64,000 nucleotides of DNA. Source: Trissonchulus latispiculum (lineage: Eukaryota; Nematoda; Enoplea; Enoplida; Ironidae). Both the position numbers and the translations under genes were made by a program. Shown one piece after another: positions 1 through 8,193 of the stretch; positions within the stretch are counted from its first letter, which is position 1; each line of letters opens with the position of its first letter. The notes beneath the pieces are model-generated. The model was not told where the DNA came from. It ran no database searches and saw only the letters and a program-made list of their open reading frames with translations. Location of the stretch: NCBI GenBank assembly GCA_030248195.1, contig JASAND010005702.1:124001-188000 (forward strand), written 5' to 3'.

Positions 1-5
1 TACCA

Positions 6-3000
6 ATGCTGCCAAACGGGAATATCGAAGACCTGCTAGGTCAACTCCGTGATAGCATCCAGAATCAGGCCATTGCTGCCTCCTACAGAGATATGCCCAT
101 CTATTCAGGAAAGGATCACGAAAACTTTGACGATCATCTGGTCAATTACGAGAGATTCAGTCAGCGCCTCAATCTGGACGATTATCAGAAAGTCATGAAC
201 ATTTCATCAACCCTTCGAGGCCGAGCTGCAGAGATCTTTAAGTGCATGCCCAGAGGCGCCATGCAACAGAATGACTGGGAAGCCTCTGTCCGAGCCCTCA
301 GAGAAGTTATGATTCCTCCCATGACGGATATGCATGCCACAGCTAAACTGTTCAGTATCAGGCAGATGCCACACGAGTCAGTAGCAGATTTTTCCCTACG
401 ATTGCAGAAATATGCCCGAATCGCTTGGGAAGATAGAGGAGATCCTGATATGTTGGAGGATATCAAGCTGAAGGCTTTTCTTATTGGATTGCGGAATGAG
501 TTCAAGCCTCATGTTCCAATGGACACCGCAGATTATTCCCAGGCCTTTAAAAAGGCTCGAGAAGCAGAAGGTGTTTACCCCGGAGAAGGAACGCCTGCAT
601 TCCTGGAAGTGGATCCGGAAGCGGCCGTCTCGAGCACGAATCTCACTGGTTCCGCCCTTTTAAATACCATCAGCTCCCTGGTTCAAAGCACAGCTGTGCT
701 CGCAAATGAAATAAAAGAAATCAAGATTTCCTCTCCTGAACAGTCAAAACCTGCCCCTCCTCCCAGAAGAGGAAACGATAAGATCCCTTTCCCCAATGAT
801 TTCCGATGCTTTAACTGTGGAAGAGCCGGACACTCAAAGCGCGAATGCAGATCACCCGGAGGTGGAGCCTACCGACCTCGAACCGATTATCCGGGTCCTC
901 CGCGAAACAACTACAGCAACAACAACAATGGGAATTCCAATAATTTCCGGCCCAATAATGGACAGTCTAGATATCCTCAAAATGGAAACGGAGCAAATCG
1001 AGGTTATAATGACCGATATTCACCTCGAAATGGACCCCCAGGACAGCAGCAACAACGATACCCTCAACCAAGGCCTCAGTGGAACAGAAATGAGGAACGA
1101 AATGCTGCAGAAGCCGTTCACGCCCCCTATGGATCCAGATTCGCTGATGTGGGTCAACAAAGGAATGCTCCCTCTATGATTCAAGTCATCGGAGCTGAAC
1201 CGGAGAGGAAAACTGCCTACTTTCCGCCTGCAAAATCCAGCCTGCCCACTCAGATTCTGCAACTGGAGCAAGAGATCAAGGATTTGGGAGGCCAATACTT
1301 CTCTATTCCTCCCTACGTGAAGATCGAACAGCCCAAGGAGAAATCCACGTATACACTGAATACAGAGAAGGATTCCGCGGATCCAGAAACTGAGCGATTG
1401 AATCGTGAACTTTATTCCCTGCCTATGTACCAGAAACCAATGTCCGTCACCTATCCCCGCACCCACCGACTGAAAGAACCTCAGACCATAGAGTACGGCT
1501 ATCCTTCCCATGTGAAACAGAAACTTTCACAGGATTCATCTCCCATCTCCTCCTCTACTGAAGGGAACCCAGACAAAGAACACTCTCCTGAGCAGTCAAT
1601 CATTGAAACAACCCAAATGATCCGCTTACCGACGAAAGGACTCCCTGGATCTTATGATAATGATCAGCGAAGGAATCAATCACGAGGACGGTCATTGGGA
1701 CGCGGACAAGGATTGCGAAGAAGCCCTCGATGTCATGACTTTACTCAGGCATATCCTGCGCCCCGGATTCAATCAGTTCCTCCCTCAGACCCTTTAACCA
1801 TTGGATTGGGAGAAGCAGTACGAGAATTCAGGATACAACTTGGATTGTCCCCGTCCCCACAGATTGGGCCTATTGTCAGTCATCAGGATAATGGAATCAT
1901 CTCTCTCTATCCTAATCCAACTTCTGCCGGTCCGAAGCCAAATCCTGGCATTGATCTGCCTGCAGTAATGCAAAGTGCACGGAAGGTTCTTGCACATGGT
2001 AGCATGGCAATGGATTTACTGCATGCTCCCTTAATTTCTGAACACGAACTGATGGAACAAAAGAAGCAAGACGAACAGAATCAGAAGGAACAAGACCGGA
2101 AACCACCGATTCAGAATACTGTTATTCGGCAATCAGAGGAAGGATGTCAGTCAGAACCTACCCCCGTCGAGATGGCTCCAGTTGTGAAATTCGCTCGAAG
2201 AGTTCTGGATAGATTTGGAGAAATGCTTACTGAAGAAGAACTCCTACAAGCCCTAGACCCCAGTATCTTCATGGTCCAAGATGGAACCTCATTCCCTCCC
2301 CAACTGGAGTATCAAATCACCGATCTCATTAAACACCCAGGGAAAAGTAAGTTTAAGCCTATTGATCAGGATGCCATCTATGAAGTCAGTAGAAGGATAT
2401 TAAAGAAGCTGGAAAGATCAGTTTCTGATGAGGAATTTTACTGTTGCCTTGACAGTGATATCTTGGAAGCCCCTGAAGAATCTCCTCATGCAGGAAGACT
2501 CGACTTATGGGTGGAAAACCTATTGGACCCCCCTATTCCCTTGACGTTGGGCCTAAAGGATGATAACAAAGAAAATATTGATCCTTCCCTCCAGGACAAA
2601 GCACTTGTTCTATTCCGAGGAAAATTGATCAAGAATGACCTCATGGACAGCCCAATGGATACATCCAGCTCAGATACATCAGAAGATTCAGATGAGGAAC
2701 TGGATAATGCCACAAAGAAGCTCCGTACTCGAGAAGTCCGCGTAAACCTTAATACGGTTGAGCCCACTGTCATAAAGACCAGAAAGAACAGGAAAAGTAA
2801 GAAGAAAAGGAAGAAAGTCATCAAAAGGATAAAGAAGACAATTGGAGAGGTTCATATTCCTGAGTCTGATCTCTGCCCCCAAGACATCAAGTTTCTCCGT
2901 CGACTGCTAAAAGATGTCCGGAGCAAGGAAAGGAAGCGTGCCCAAAAGGAAGAACGACGTATTTGGCAGATGAAAAGAGAAAGGGAAAGATGCTGGGAAT

Positions 3001-6000
3001 CATACCAGCAATTCTTGCTTGCTCGAGCCCGAATGGAAGCCCTTCATCCCGTCAGAAGAACGACTGATCCCCCGATAGAGCCCAAAAGAAGAACTCCCAC
3101 ACCGACACGCAAGAACAATCCTAGATCAAGCTCTGTCCCCACTACCATACGACTACCCAAGAAGGAAAAGATGGATCTAACTCCCCCCGAGAATGAATAT
3201 AACGGATCCCCTATGCCTAAGCCACCTAACAAACTGAAGGGTTCAATTTCACTACCTTTTCCCATCCTAATAATGTGGATTGCTTTTGGTCTAATGATAG
3301 CCATGTTGGTCCCCTGCATCCAAGCACAAGGAGACGAGGACTACTTCACTCAAAAGGCTAAGGCAATGAACACCATGGTATCTACCAAGTGGGGATTAGC
3401 TCTATCTCCTAAAGGACTGATGGCAACCTACACCAAAACAGAATACGTTCCAATCCTAATTCATATGAAAATGCCCAAACCTCCTAGCACCAAGAGAATG
3501 AAGGCTTGGCTTTCTTTTTGCGCCCTTTGTGAGAAGCATTCTGATGAAGTGCCTGAACACTTGGCATCCAGATGTGATCAATGTGGACACAACCCTGAAA
3601 AGGATAACGGCGTCTCCTGCTCAGCGTGCAATATACCCTATGCCAATGCTACTAAACAAATGAGGGAACATTGCAAAGCTTGTACTACATATGGACAACG
3701 TGTGAATAACTGGCTCCGTGACTGCCCACATGAACTTCACCTGAATCAGCTAATCAGCAAAATCACTGAAGAATATCATGAGATGTATAGTGGAATACTT
3801 AACACTAGATATTATTCAGCCGTAATGAAGATCATCTGCGACAAAAGCCCTATCCTGTGCAACACCTCACAACCTAAATATCAGGATTATAATGAATCCC
3901 TATACGCGGATCATGGGTACCAACATGTGAAGTCTAAATTCCCTCTTCAAAGGTCTAAGCGAGCCGTTGGAACCATTATTGGTATAATTGGACTTGGTAT
4001 GTCCATATCCAACACTGTTAATCTGGGATCCATAAAAGATAAAGTCAACGCCATTATCGAAGCAACTCAGAAATTGGACGAACAAGTAATTGCTCATACC
4101 GAGGCCTTGGAGAAAATAGTCGAAACAAATGAACAAGTCTACGCTTTCATGCATTACTCGTTACAGGAACTGCTCGGACTGATCAATGCTGCACGATGTG
4201 AAGCTTTGACCCTGAGTACCCAAGTGCATTACTCGTTGATTGTGTCCAATTTTGAACATTCTCTAAAGCATAGTATTGACAGTGTCATGGCCGCAGGATT
4301 GGATGGACGAATCTCCCCTAGCCTCATCAACTATAAGATTATCCGTGATATAGTGAACAATCACGCCCAGCTTAACCAAACAATTCTGAGGGATGAGCCT
4401 AGCCTGATTTACAGATTTGGAAAGATCTATCCTGTACGAATGGACATCAGAAAGCTACTTTTTGGGTTTATTATGGAAATACCCACTCCCACACGAGAAG
4501 ACGTAGCACCCATCTATGAGGTCAGCAATGTTGGGTATAACGATCCCTCAAATCATGCTCAGATGAAGGCACCAGTTCCGCGTTTTGTTAGGCACGAAGT
4601 CACCCATCGCAGCTCCGAATTCTCTGAAGTCAAGCTTGGAGAATGCCAATCATCACCCGGCTTATGGGTTTGCGGACCGGAATCATTAATCTCAACACCT
4701 CAATCGGCCTGTCTTAAAGCCATTGTTTCAGCCACACCTATCGATTCTGCAAATTGCAGACAACAGATGATGGTGAAAGTTCTAACTCCTGACACGGATT
4801 TTGCCTCCACACCAGCCGGTGTATTAATCAGAACTAGTCACCCAGAAATTATGCTTACACAAACCCCTCAACTGCAACATGTGTCACGAGGAGAAACGAT
4901 CTCTGTCCCCAGTAACGGAGTGATATGGCTAGAGCACGGAACTTACAACCACATTATAGTTGGTGATCTGGTATTAACCAGTGCAATAGAAGTGGTACAA
5001 TACTCAGCACCTCTCATTACTTACAGAGTACCCTTCGAGGCTCCCGATCTAGGAGTGGTTCCTATTCAATTTACCGATTTGGAGCGAGCAGAATATGAAA
5101 ATAGAGCCGTAAAGAAATTGCTGGAAAAACACCATCGTACCGCACCGCTCGTCATTCACCCACTCAACATGAACGTTTGGACTGGTTTCATAATTATTCT
5201 TGTTCTGGTTGCAGTGGGAATAATAGTTACCATTTGGTTTTCCCCGTGTATGAGTGAATTCAGGGAAAATCTTCTCCAACGGATGCGCGGATCGTGTTTT
5301 GGTTTAGGACAACGACTTAGCAGATTTGGAACAGGAACACAAAGAATTCCCACTTCTCCGCCAACTTCACCTCCTAACAGCTCAAGTCCGTCAGGACCAC
5401 GCAGTCAATCACCCCTGCTCGAAAGACCACTACATCCAATTCACGCCGTCACAGAAGGCAGAGCCGGAGGAGCTAGACCTCGTTCCTATGTACATGCTCC
5501 CGGAAGAGGACAGCTGAGGTTTGAAGACATCCCTTTAGAACCATTGCCCCCTTATCCGCCTCATTCCCCAGAGTCAAGATATCCTAATCCTATTAGACCT
5601 AGAAGACCATTATTATCCGGACCAGAGGAAGAACATCAGAGAGAAGAACCATTCCACCAACTTCACCAATATCGAGCTGGATCATATGAACGGGAAAGCC
5701 CACCACCGCGCGCCGCAAGTCCTGAGATGGAAAGAGCTGGAGCTCGAGCTGTTACCCCGCCACCATATCAAGGTAATCGATCCAGAGATTCATCCGCCGG
5801 CAGAAGAGATAGGATCTGGTGCCTGATGGATGAAGTCGACTACTCACATAGAACTACTCCCACAATTCTCCCCATACCCTGTATTGACATCTCCATTCAG
5901 GGAATTATAATTGAAGCTGTTCTTGATACAGGAGCGAGTATTACTGTAATGTCCGAAGAAATAGCTCAAAGGCACAATTTCCCTCTGAAGGATCTAGAAC

Positions 6001-7403
6001 GTCCACGACAGAGTTCCTCAGCCACCGGACATCAATTGAATATCACAAAGAAACTCGAAACAGCTATCTCCTTTCCAGGGTGCCCCAATCACCCGCCTAT
6101 CCCTCATGCGATTTTAGTAAGCCCTCACTTACCCCAAGCCATGTTACTGGGAATTGATGTTCTGGCTAAATTCAGTGGTTCCTTTGAATTTTGCCTGCCC
6201 ACAAAACAGTTGAAAATACACCTCACCCCTCCACCTGCAGCATACTCAATCCCCTTAACAACAACACATCGAGTATCGGAAATGATTTCAAGGGACCTCA
6301 GAAGAAAAATCTTAGCCCCTCCTGACCAACCACATCATGCTTCGGATGTCAAGACAGACGCTTCTCAAGGAGCGAGAGCACGCTCCCCGCTGCCCTCTAA
6401 AGCGCACCCATCAACAACTTCCTCACCCCCAGTTAAGCAGGGTGAATTAGAAACTATAAAGCAATATTATCATAGAGTTCGCGATTATGCTGATAGTGTC
6501 TATGGTGATTATATTAACTCAGAATCAACCATGATCAGTTTAGGAAGAATCTTCATCATTGGACTACAAAGAGAAATACGCCTTCAAATGCCCATCTCCA
6601 CTGGTCGATTAGATGAGTTGTATCTATTGGCTCTCTCAGTCGAAGAAGATCTCTATAAGGATAAACCAGGCCCATCAACTCGGTTGAGAGCTTCCACGTC
6701 AGAGGCTCGGACGGGACCTGCCGCAACTGCAACACCAAAACTTGTTGATAGGACGACCCAATCTCCTGCAGATTTTCGTGCCTGGAGAGAATTGTTGAGC
6801 ACAATTGAACAAAGACCAAAAGAATCAGTGGATAGTTTCTACGAACGGTTGCTTGCTTATGCTGGACAAGTATATCCAGAAAAAATAACTGCAAAATCTG
6901 TTGATACATATCTCAGCCTGCTTTTTATTGCTGGGTTAAGGAATGATGTGCGTAATCGAACAGCAATGTATCCAGACAAAGCCAAGAGCCTGCATGACCT
7001 GTATCAATCTGCATTGGTGGGAGAACGTTATCTACCAAAAGAAAATCAACAAGCTCCTACCCCTAATAACCCTGCTCAGCCCACTACTAGTCAACCTCGA
7101 GTCCCAAGTACGAGTGCCCATGTTGACCCAAGAAGCCATAGACGACAAACGTCCGAACATAGGATTACCGTTCCACCCGGATTTGGAGGAGGATATTTTG
7201 ACGATGAGGAGGTCCATATGCCTCTAGATTACTCGCTCCCTCGTCCCCGATACCCTTCCAGAGATTCAACAACAACACAACATTACTCAGATGTACGAGC
7301 AGCTGATCCTCGAGCAATCCCGCGAACACGAGAACGAACTCGAAATCAATCCGGAGCACCCTGGTCACGAGGGCCAGAAGAACCTCCGTCCCCCGAATAT
7401 TAG
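6..7403 (+). CDS. Retrovirus-like polyprotein: Gag, Env-like glycoprotein, protease, Gag-like repeats
   Basis: This is one uninterrupted 2465-codon frame starting at ATG. No stop is visible in the few bases upstream, so the true start may lie outside the window. Residues about 30-200 look like a retrotransposon Gag capsid domain, and residues 268-281 are a CX2CX4HX4C zinc knuckle. Residues about 300-1080 are low-complexity, rich in Pro, Arg, Gln and charge, with a strongly basic stretch near 930-950. Residues about 1082-1790 form an Env-like glycoprotein. Residues about 1955-2070 are a retropepsin with DTGAS at 1974-1978 and LLGID at 2047-2051. Residues about 2146-2345 contain two more Gag-like helical segments. 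Retroviruses and errantiviruses normally run gag-pro-pol-env, so Env between Gag and protease is irregular. No reverse transcriptase, RNase H or integrase is seen. The domain calls are by motif; the fusion order is directly visible. It could be a retroelement with pol elsewhere, or a domesticated or rearranged element. Confidence 0.85.
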   Translation: MLPNGNIEDLLGQLRDSIQNQAIAASYRDMPIYSGKDHENFDDHLVNYERFSQRLNLDDYQKVMNISSTLRGRAAEIFKCMPRGAMQQNDWEASVRALREVMIPPMTDMHATAKLFSIRQMPHESVADFSLRLQKYARIAWEDRGDPDMLEDIKLKAFLIGLRNEFKPHVPMDTADYSQAFKKAREAEGVYPGEGTPAFLEVDPEAAVSSTNLTGSALLNTISSLVQSTAVLANEIKEIKISSPEQSKPAPPPRRGNDKIPFPNDFRCFNCGRAGHSKRECRSPGGGAYRPRTDYPGPPRNNYSNNNNGNSNNFRPNNGQSRYPQNGNGANRGYNDRYSPRNGPPGQQQQRYPQPRPQWNRNEERNAAEAVHAPYGSRFADVGQQRNAPSMIQVIGAEPERKTAYFPPAKSSLPTQILQLEQEIKDLGGQYFSIPPYVKIEQPKEKSTYTLNTEKDSADPETERLNRELYSLPMYQKPMSVTYPRTHRLKEPQTIEYGYPSHVKQKLSQDSSPISSSTEGNPDKEHSPEQSIIETTQMIRLPTKGLPGSYDNDQRRNQSRGRSLGRGQGLRRSPRCHDFTQAYPAPRIQSVPPSDPLTIGLGEAVREFRIQLGLSPSPQIGPIVSHQDNGIISLYPNPTSAGPKPNPGIDLPAVMQSARKVLAHGSMAMDLLHAPLISEHELMEQKKQDEQNQKEQDRKPPIQNTVIRQSEEGCQSEPTPVEMAPVVKFARRVLDRFGEMLTEEELLQALDPSIFMVQDGTSFPPQLEYQITDLIKHPGKSKFKPIDQDAIYEVSRRILKKLERSVSDEEFYCCLDSDILEAPEESPHAGRLDLWVENLLDPPIPLTLGLKDDNKENIDPSLQDKALVLFRGKLIKNDLMDSPMDTSSSDTSEDSDEELDNATKKLRTREVRVNLNTVEPTVIKTRKNRKSKKKRKKVIKRIKKTIGEVHIPESDLCPQDIKFLRRLLKDVRSKERKRAQKEERRIWQMKRERERCWESYQQFLLARARMEALHPVRRTTDPPIEPKRRTPTPTRKNNPRSSSVPTTIRLPKKEKMDLTPPENEYNGSPMPKPPNKLKGSISLPFPILIMWIAFGLMIAMLVPCIQAQGDEDYFTQKAKAMNTMVSTKWGLALSPKGLMATYTKTEYVPILIHMKMPKPPSTKRMKAWLSFCALCEKHSDEVPEHLASRCDQCGHNPEKDNGVSCSACNIPYANATKQMREHCKACTTYGQRVNNWLRDCPHELHLNQLISKITEEYHEMYSGILNTRYYSAVMKIICDKSPILCNTSQPKYQDYNESLYADHGYQHVKSKFPLQRSKRAVGTIIGIIGLGMSISNTVNLGSIKDKVNAIIEATQKLDEQVIAHTEALEKIVETNEQVYAFMHYSLQELLGLINAARCEALTLSTQVHYSLIVSNFEHSLKHSIDSVMAAGLDGRISPSLINYKIIRDIVNNHAQLNQTILRDEPSLIYRFGKIYPVRMDIRKLLFGFIMEIPTPTREDVAPIYEVSNVGYNDPSNHAQMKAPVPRFVRHEVTHRSSEFSEVKLGECQSSPGLWVCGPESLISTPQSACLKAIVSATPIDSANCRQQMMVKVLTPDTDFASTPAGVLIRTSHPEIMLTQTPQLQHVSRGETISVPSNGVIWLEHGTYNHIIVGDLVLTSAIEVVQYSAPLITYRVPFEAPDLGVVPIQFTDLERAEYENRAVKKLLEKHHRTAPLVIHPLNMNVWTGFIIILVLVAVGIIVTIWFSPCMSEFRENLLQRMRGSCFGLGQRLSRFGTGTQRIPTSPPTSPPNSSSPSGPRSQSPLLERPLHPIHAVTEGRAGGARPRSYVHAPGRGQLRFEDIPLEPLPPYPPHSPESRYPNPIRPRRPLLSGPEEEHQREEPFHQLHQYRAGSYERESPPPRAASPEMERAGARAVTPPPYQGNRSRDSSAGRRDRIWCLMDEVDYSHRTTPTILPIPCIDISIQGIIIEAVLDTGASITVMSEEIAQRHNFPLKDLERPRQSSSATGHQLNITKKLETAISFPGCPNHPPIPHAILVSPHLPQAMLLGIDVLAKFSGSFEFCLPTKQLKIHLTPPPAAYSIPLTTTHRVSEMISRDLRRKILAPPDQPHHASDVKTDASQGARARSPLPSKAHPSTTSSPPVKQGELETIKQYYHRVRDYADSVYGDYINSESTMISLGRIFIIGLQREIRLQMPISTGRLDELYLLALSVEEDLYKDKPGPSTRLRASTSEARTGPAATATPKLVDRTTQSPADFRAWRELLSTIEQRPKESVDSFYERLLAYAGQVYPEKITAKSVDTYLSLLFIAGLRNDVRNRTAMYPDKAKSLHDLYQSALVGERYLPKENQQAPTPNNPAQPTTSQPRVPSTSAHVDPRSHRRQTSEHRITVPPGFGGGYFDDEEVHMPLDYSLPRPRYPSRDSTTTQHYSDVRAADPRAIPRTRERTRNQSGAPWSRGPEEPPSPEY
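807..848 (+). other. CCHC zinc knuckle of Gag
   Basis: The translation gives CFNCGRAGHSKREC, which fits CX2CX4HX4C exactly, with C268, C271, H276 and C281 of the polyprotein. Such knuckles bind genomic RNA in retroviral and Ty3/gypsy nucleocapsids. Arg/Asn/Gln-rich sequence follows, consistent with a nucleocapsid region. Confidence 0.92.
3249..5380 (+). other. Env-like class I fusion glycoprotein segment inside the polyprotein
   Basis: A hydrophobic leader at residues about 1082-1107 follows a basic linker and could act as an internal signal sequence. The ectodomain begins with a Cys-rich part holding four CxxC pairs (CALC, CDQC, CSAC, CKAC) and several N-x-S/T sites. A furin-type site RSKR lies at 1316-1319 and is followed at once by a Gly/Ile-rich fusion-peptide-like stretch (AVGTIIGIIGLGMSISN) and a heptad-rich helix. 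Further Cys pairs follow. A C-terminal membrane anchor lies at about 1724-1745, then a Pro-rich tail. This layout resembles the F-type envelope proteins of baculoviruses and insect errantiviruses. The class is inferred from layout and motifs, not from an alignment. Confidence 0.75.
5868..6213 (+). other. Retropepsin-like aspartic protease domain
   Basis: The catalytic motif is VLDTGAS, with the aspartate at residue 1974. A second hydrophobic-hydrophobic-Gly element, MLLGIDVL (from residue about 2046), sits about 70 residues later. This spacing is typical of a dimeric retroviral or Ty3 protease. It would process the polyprotein, but here it lies carboxy-terminal to a membrane anchor, so its cellular side and timing are unclear. 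No pol domain follows. Confidence 0.85.
6441..7050 (+). other. Two Gag capsid-like helical repeats after the protease
   Basis: Two segments (residues about 2146-2215 and 2255-2345) share a pattern with the N-terminal Gag region at residues about 110-200. The pattern is an acidic helix with S(V/T)-x-x-(F/Y)-x-x-R(L/V)-x-x-(Y/A), then a conserved IGL or AGLR turn followed by R and a proline-containing loop. Neither carries a zinc knuckle. I read them as diverged, duplicated Gag capsid C-terminal-like modules. The similarity is by eye and weak. Confidence 0.5.
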
Positions 7404-8193
7404 TAATTATAATTGTAAATATGTTTAAAAAGGAAGGGGGGAGAACTCAATGCAAACTCTCTCCCCGGGAACGACAATTAAAGATGTTAAACAAGTTTAT
7501 TTAATGGGCAATGTATAAGAAGAATACATTTAGAACGATTTAACCATTAAAACGCTGATTGCAAATCTAAAAACTACCAATTTCAAATTAATCATAAAAT
7601 TATATACTTAAACAAACAAATTATTTATATATACATCTCTAATGTCGTTCCCCCCATGATAACAAAGAAAAGTACATAAAAAGGAACATAAAACCTCAAA
7701 AATAAACCAAAAAAAATAATGTAATAGAAAAGTTTAATTTTGGGAAGTTTGTGTACAGTTACGTTTTGTGAAATTCTAAATGAGATGAGAGTTCGGAGTT
7801 ACAAGATGTGTTAAGTTATAATTATCTTGCATGTGCATGAAAATATTTGGCTTTATGTGGCCAAGTAATGTAAGTCAGAGTTGCCAGGGGAGAATCACTC
7901 CCTCCGTTTCACACCACAATATAATAGTTGCATGTTCTATATGTAGTATATTATTTGTTTAATCATTATCGAAATTATTGATGTAAATAAGTGTTTTCTT
8001 ATGCATGATTATGATAGATTTGGAAATCCAACGTGTAGTTGGTAAATCATAACAGCTGGATCCACTGACCATGGGAATAATGCAGAGAGTCTTCTAACTC
8101 CCACCCGATCATTCTAAACGCTTAAAAACGCACTATAGGGTAGATACCGCTATGTGCCATATCAAAAAACTTAAATGAACCCTCTATTTTTAG
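7404..8193 (+). promoter_or_regulatory. Non-coding gap with a polypurine tract and a 3' splice site
   Basis: The gap is AT-rich with no credible ORF. A 19-nt purine run (AAAAAGGAAGGGGGGAGAA, 7427-7445) lies 24 bases after the polyprotein stop, where a polypurine tract for plus-strand priming would be expected. At 8184-8193 a pyrimidine-rich CTATTTTTAG directly abuts the next ATG and looks like a 3' splice acceptor. No downstream LTR could be confirmed because no second copy of an LTR is in the window. Confidence 0.4.

Noticed and set aside
185..7368. Minus-strand and alternate-frame ORFs across the polyprotein
   Set aside because: They are shadows of the 2465-codon frame, which carries all recognisable domains.
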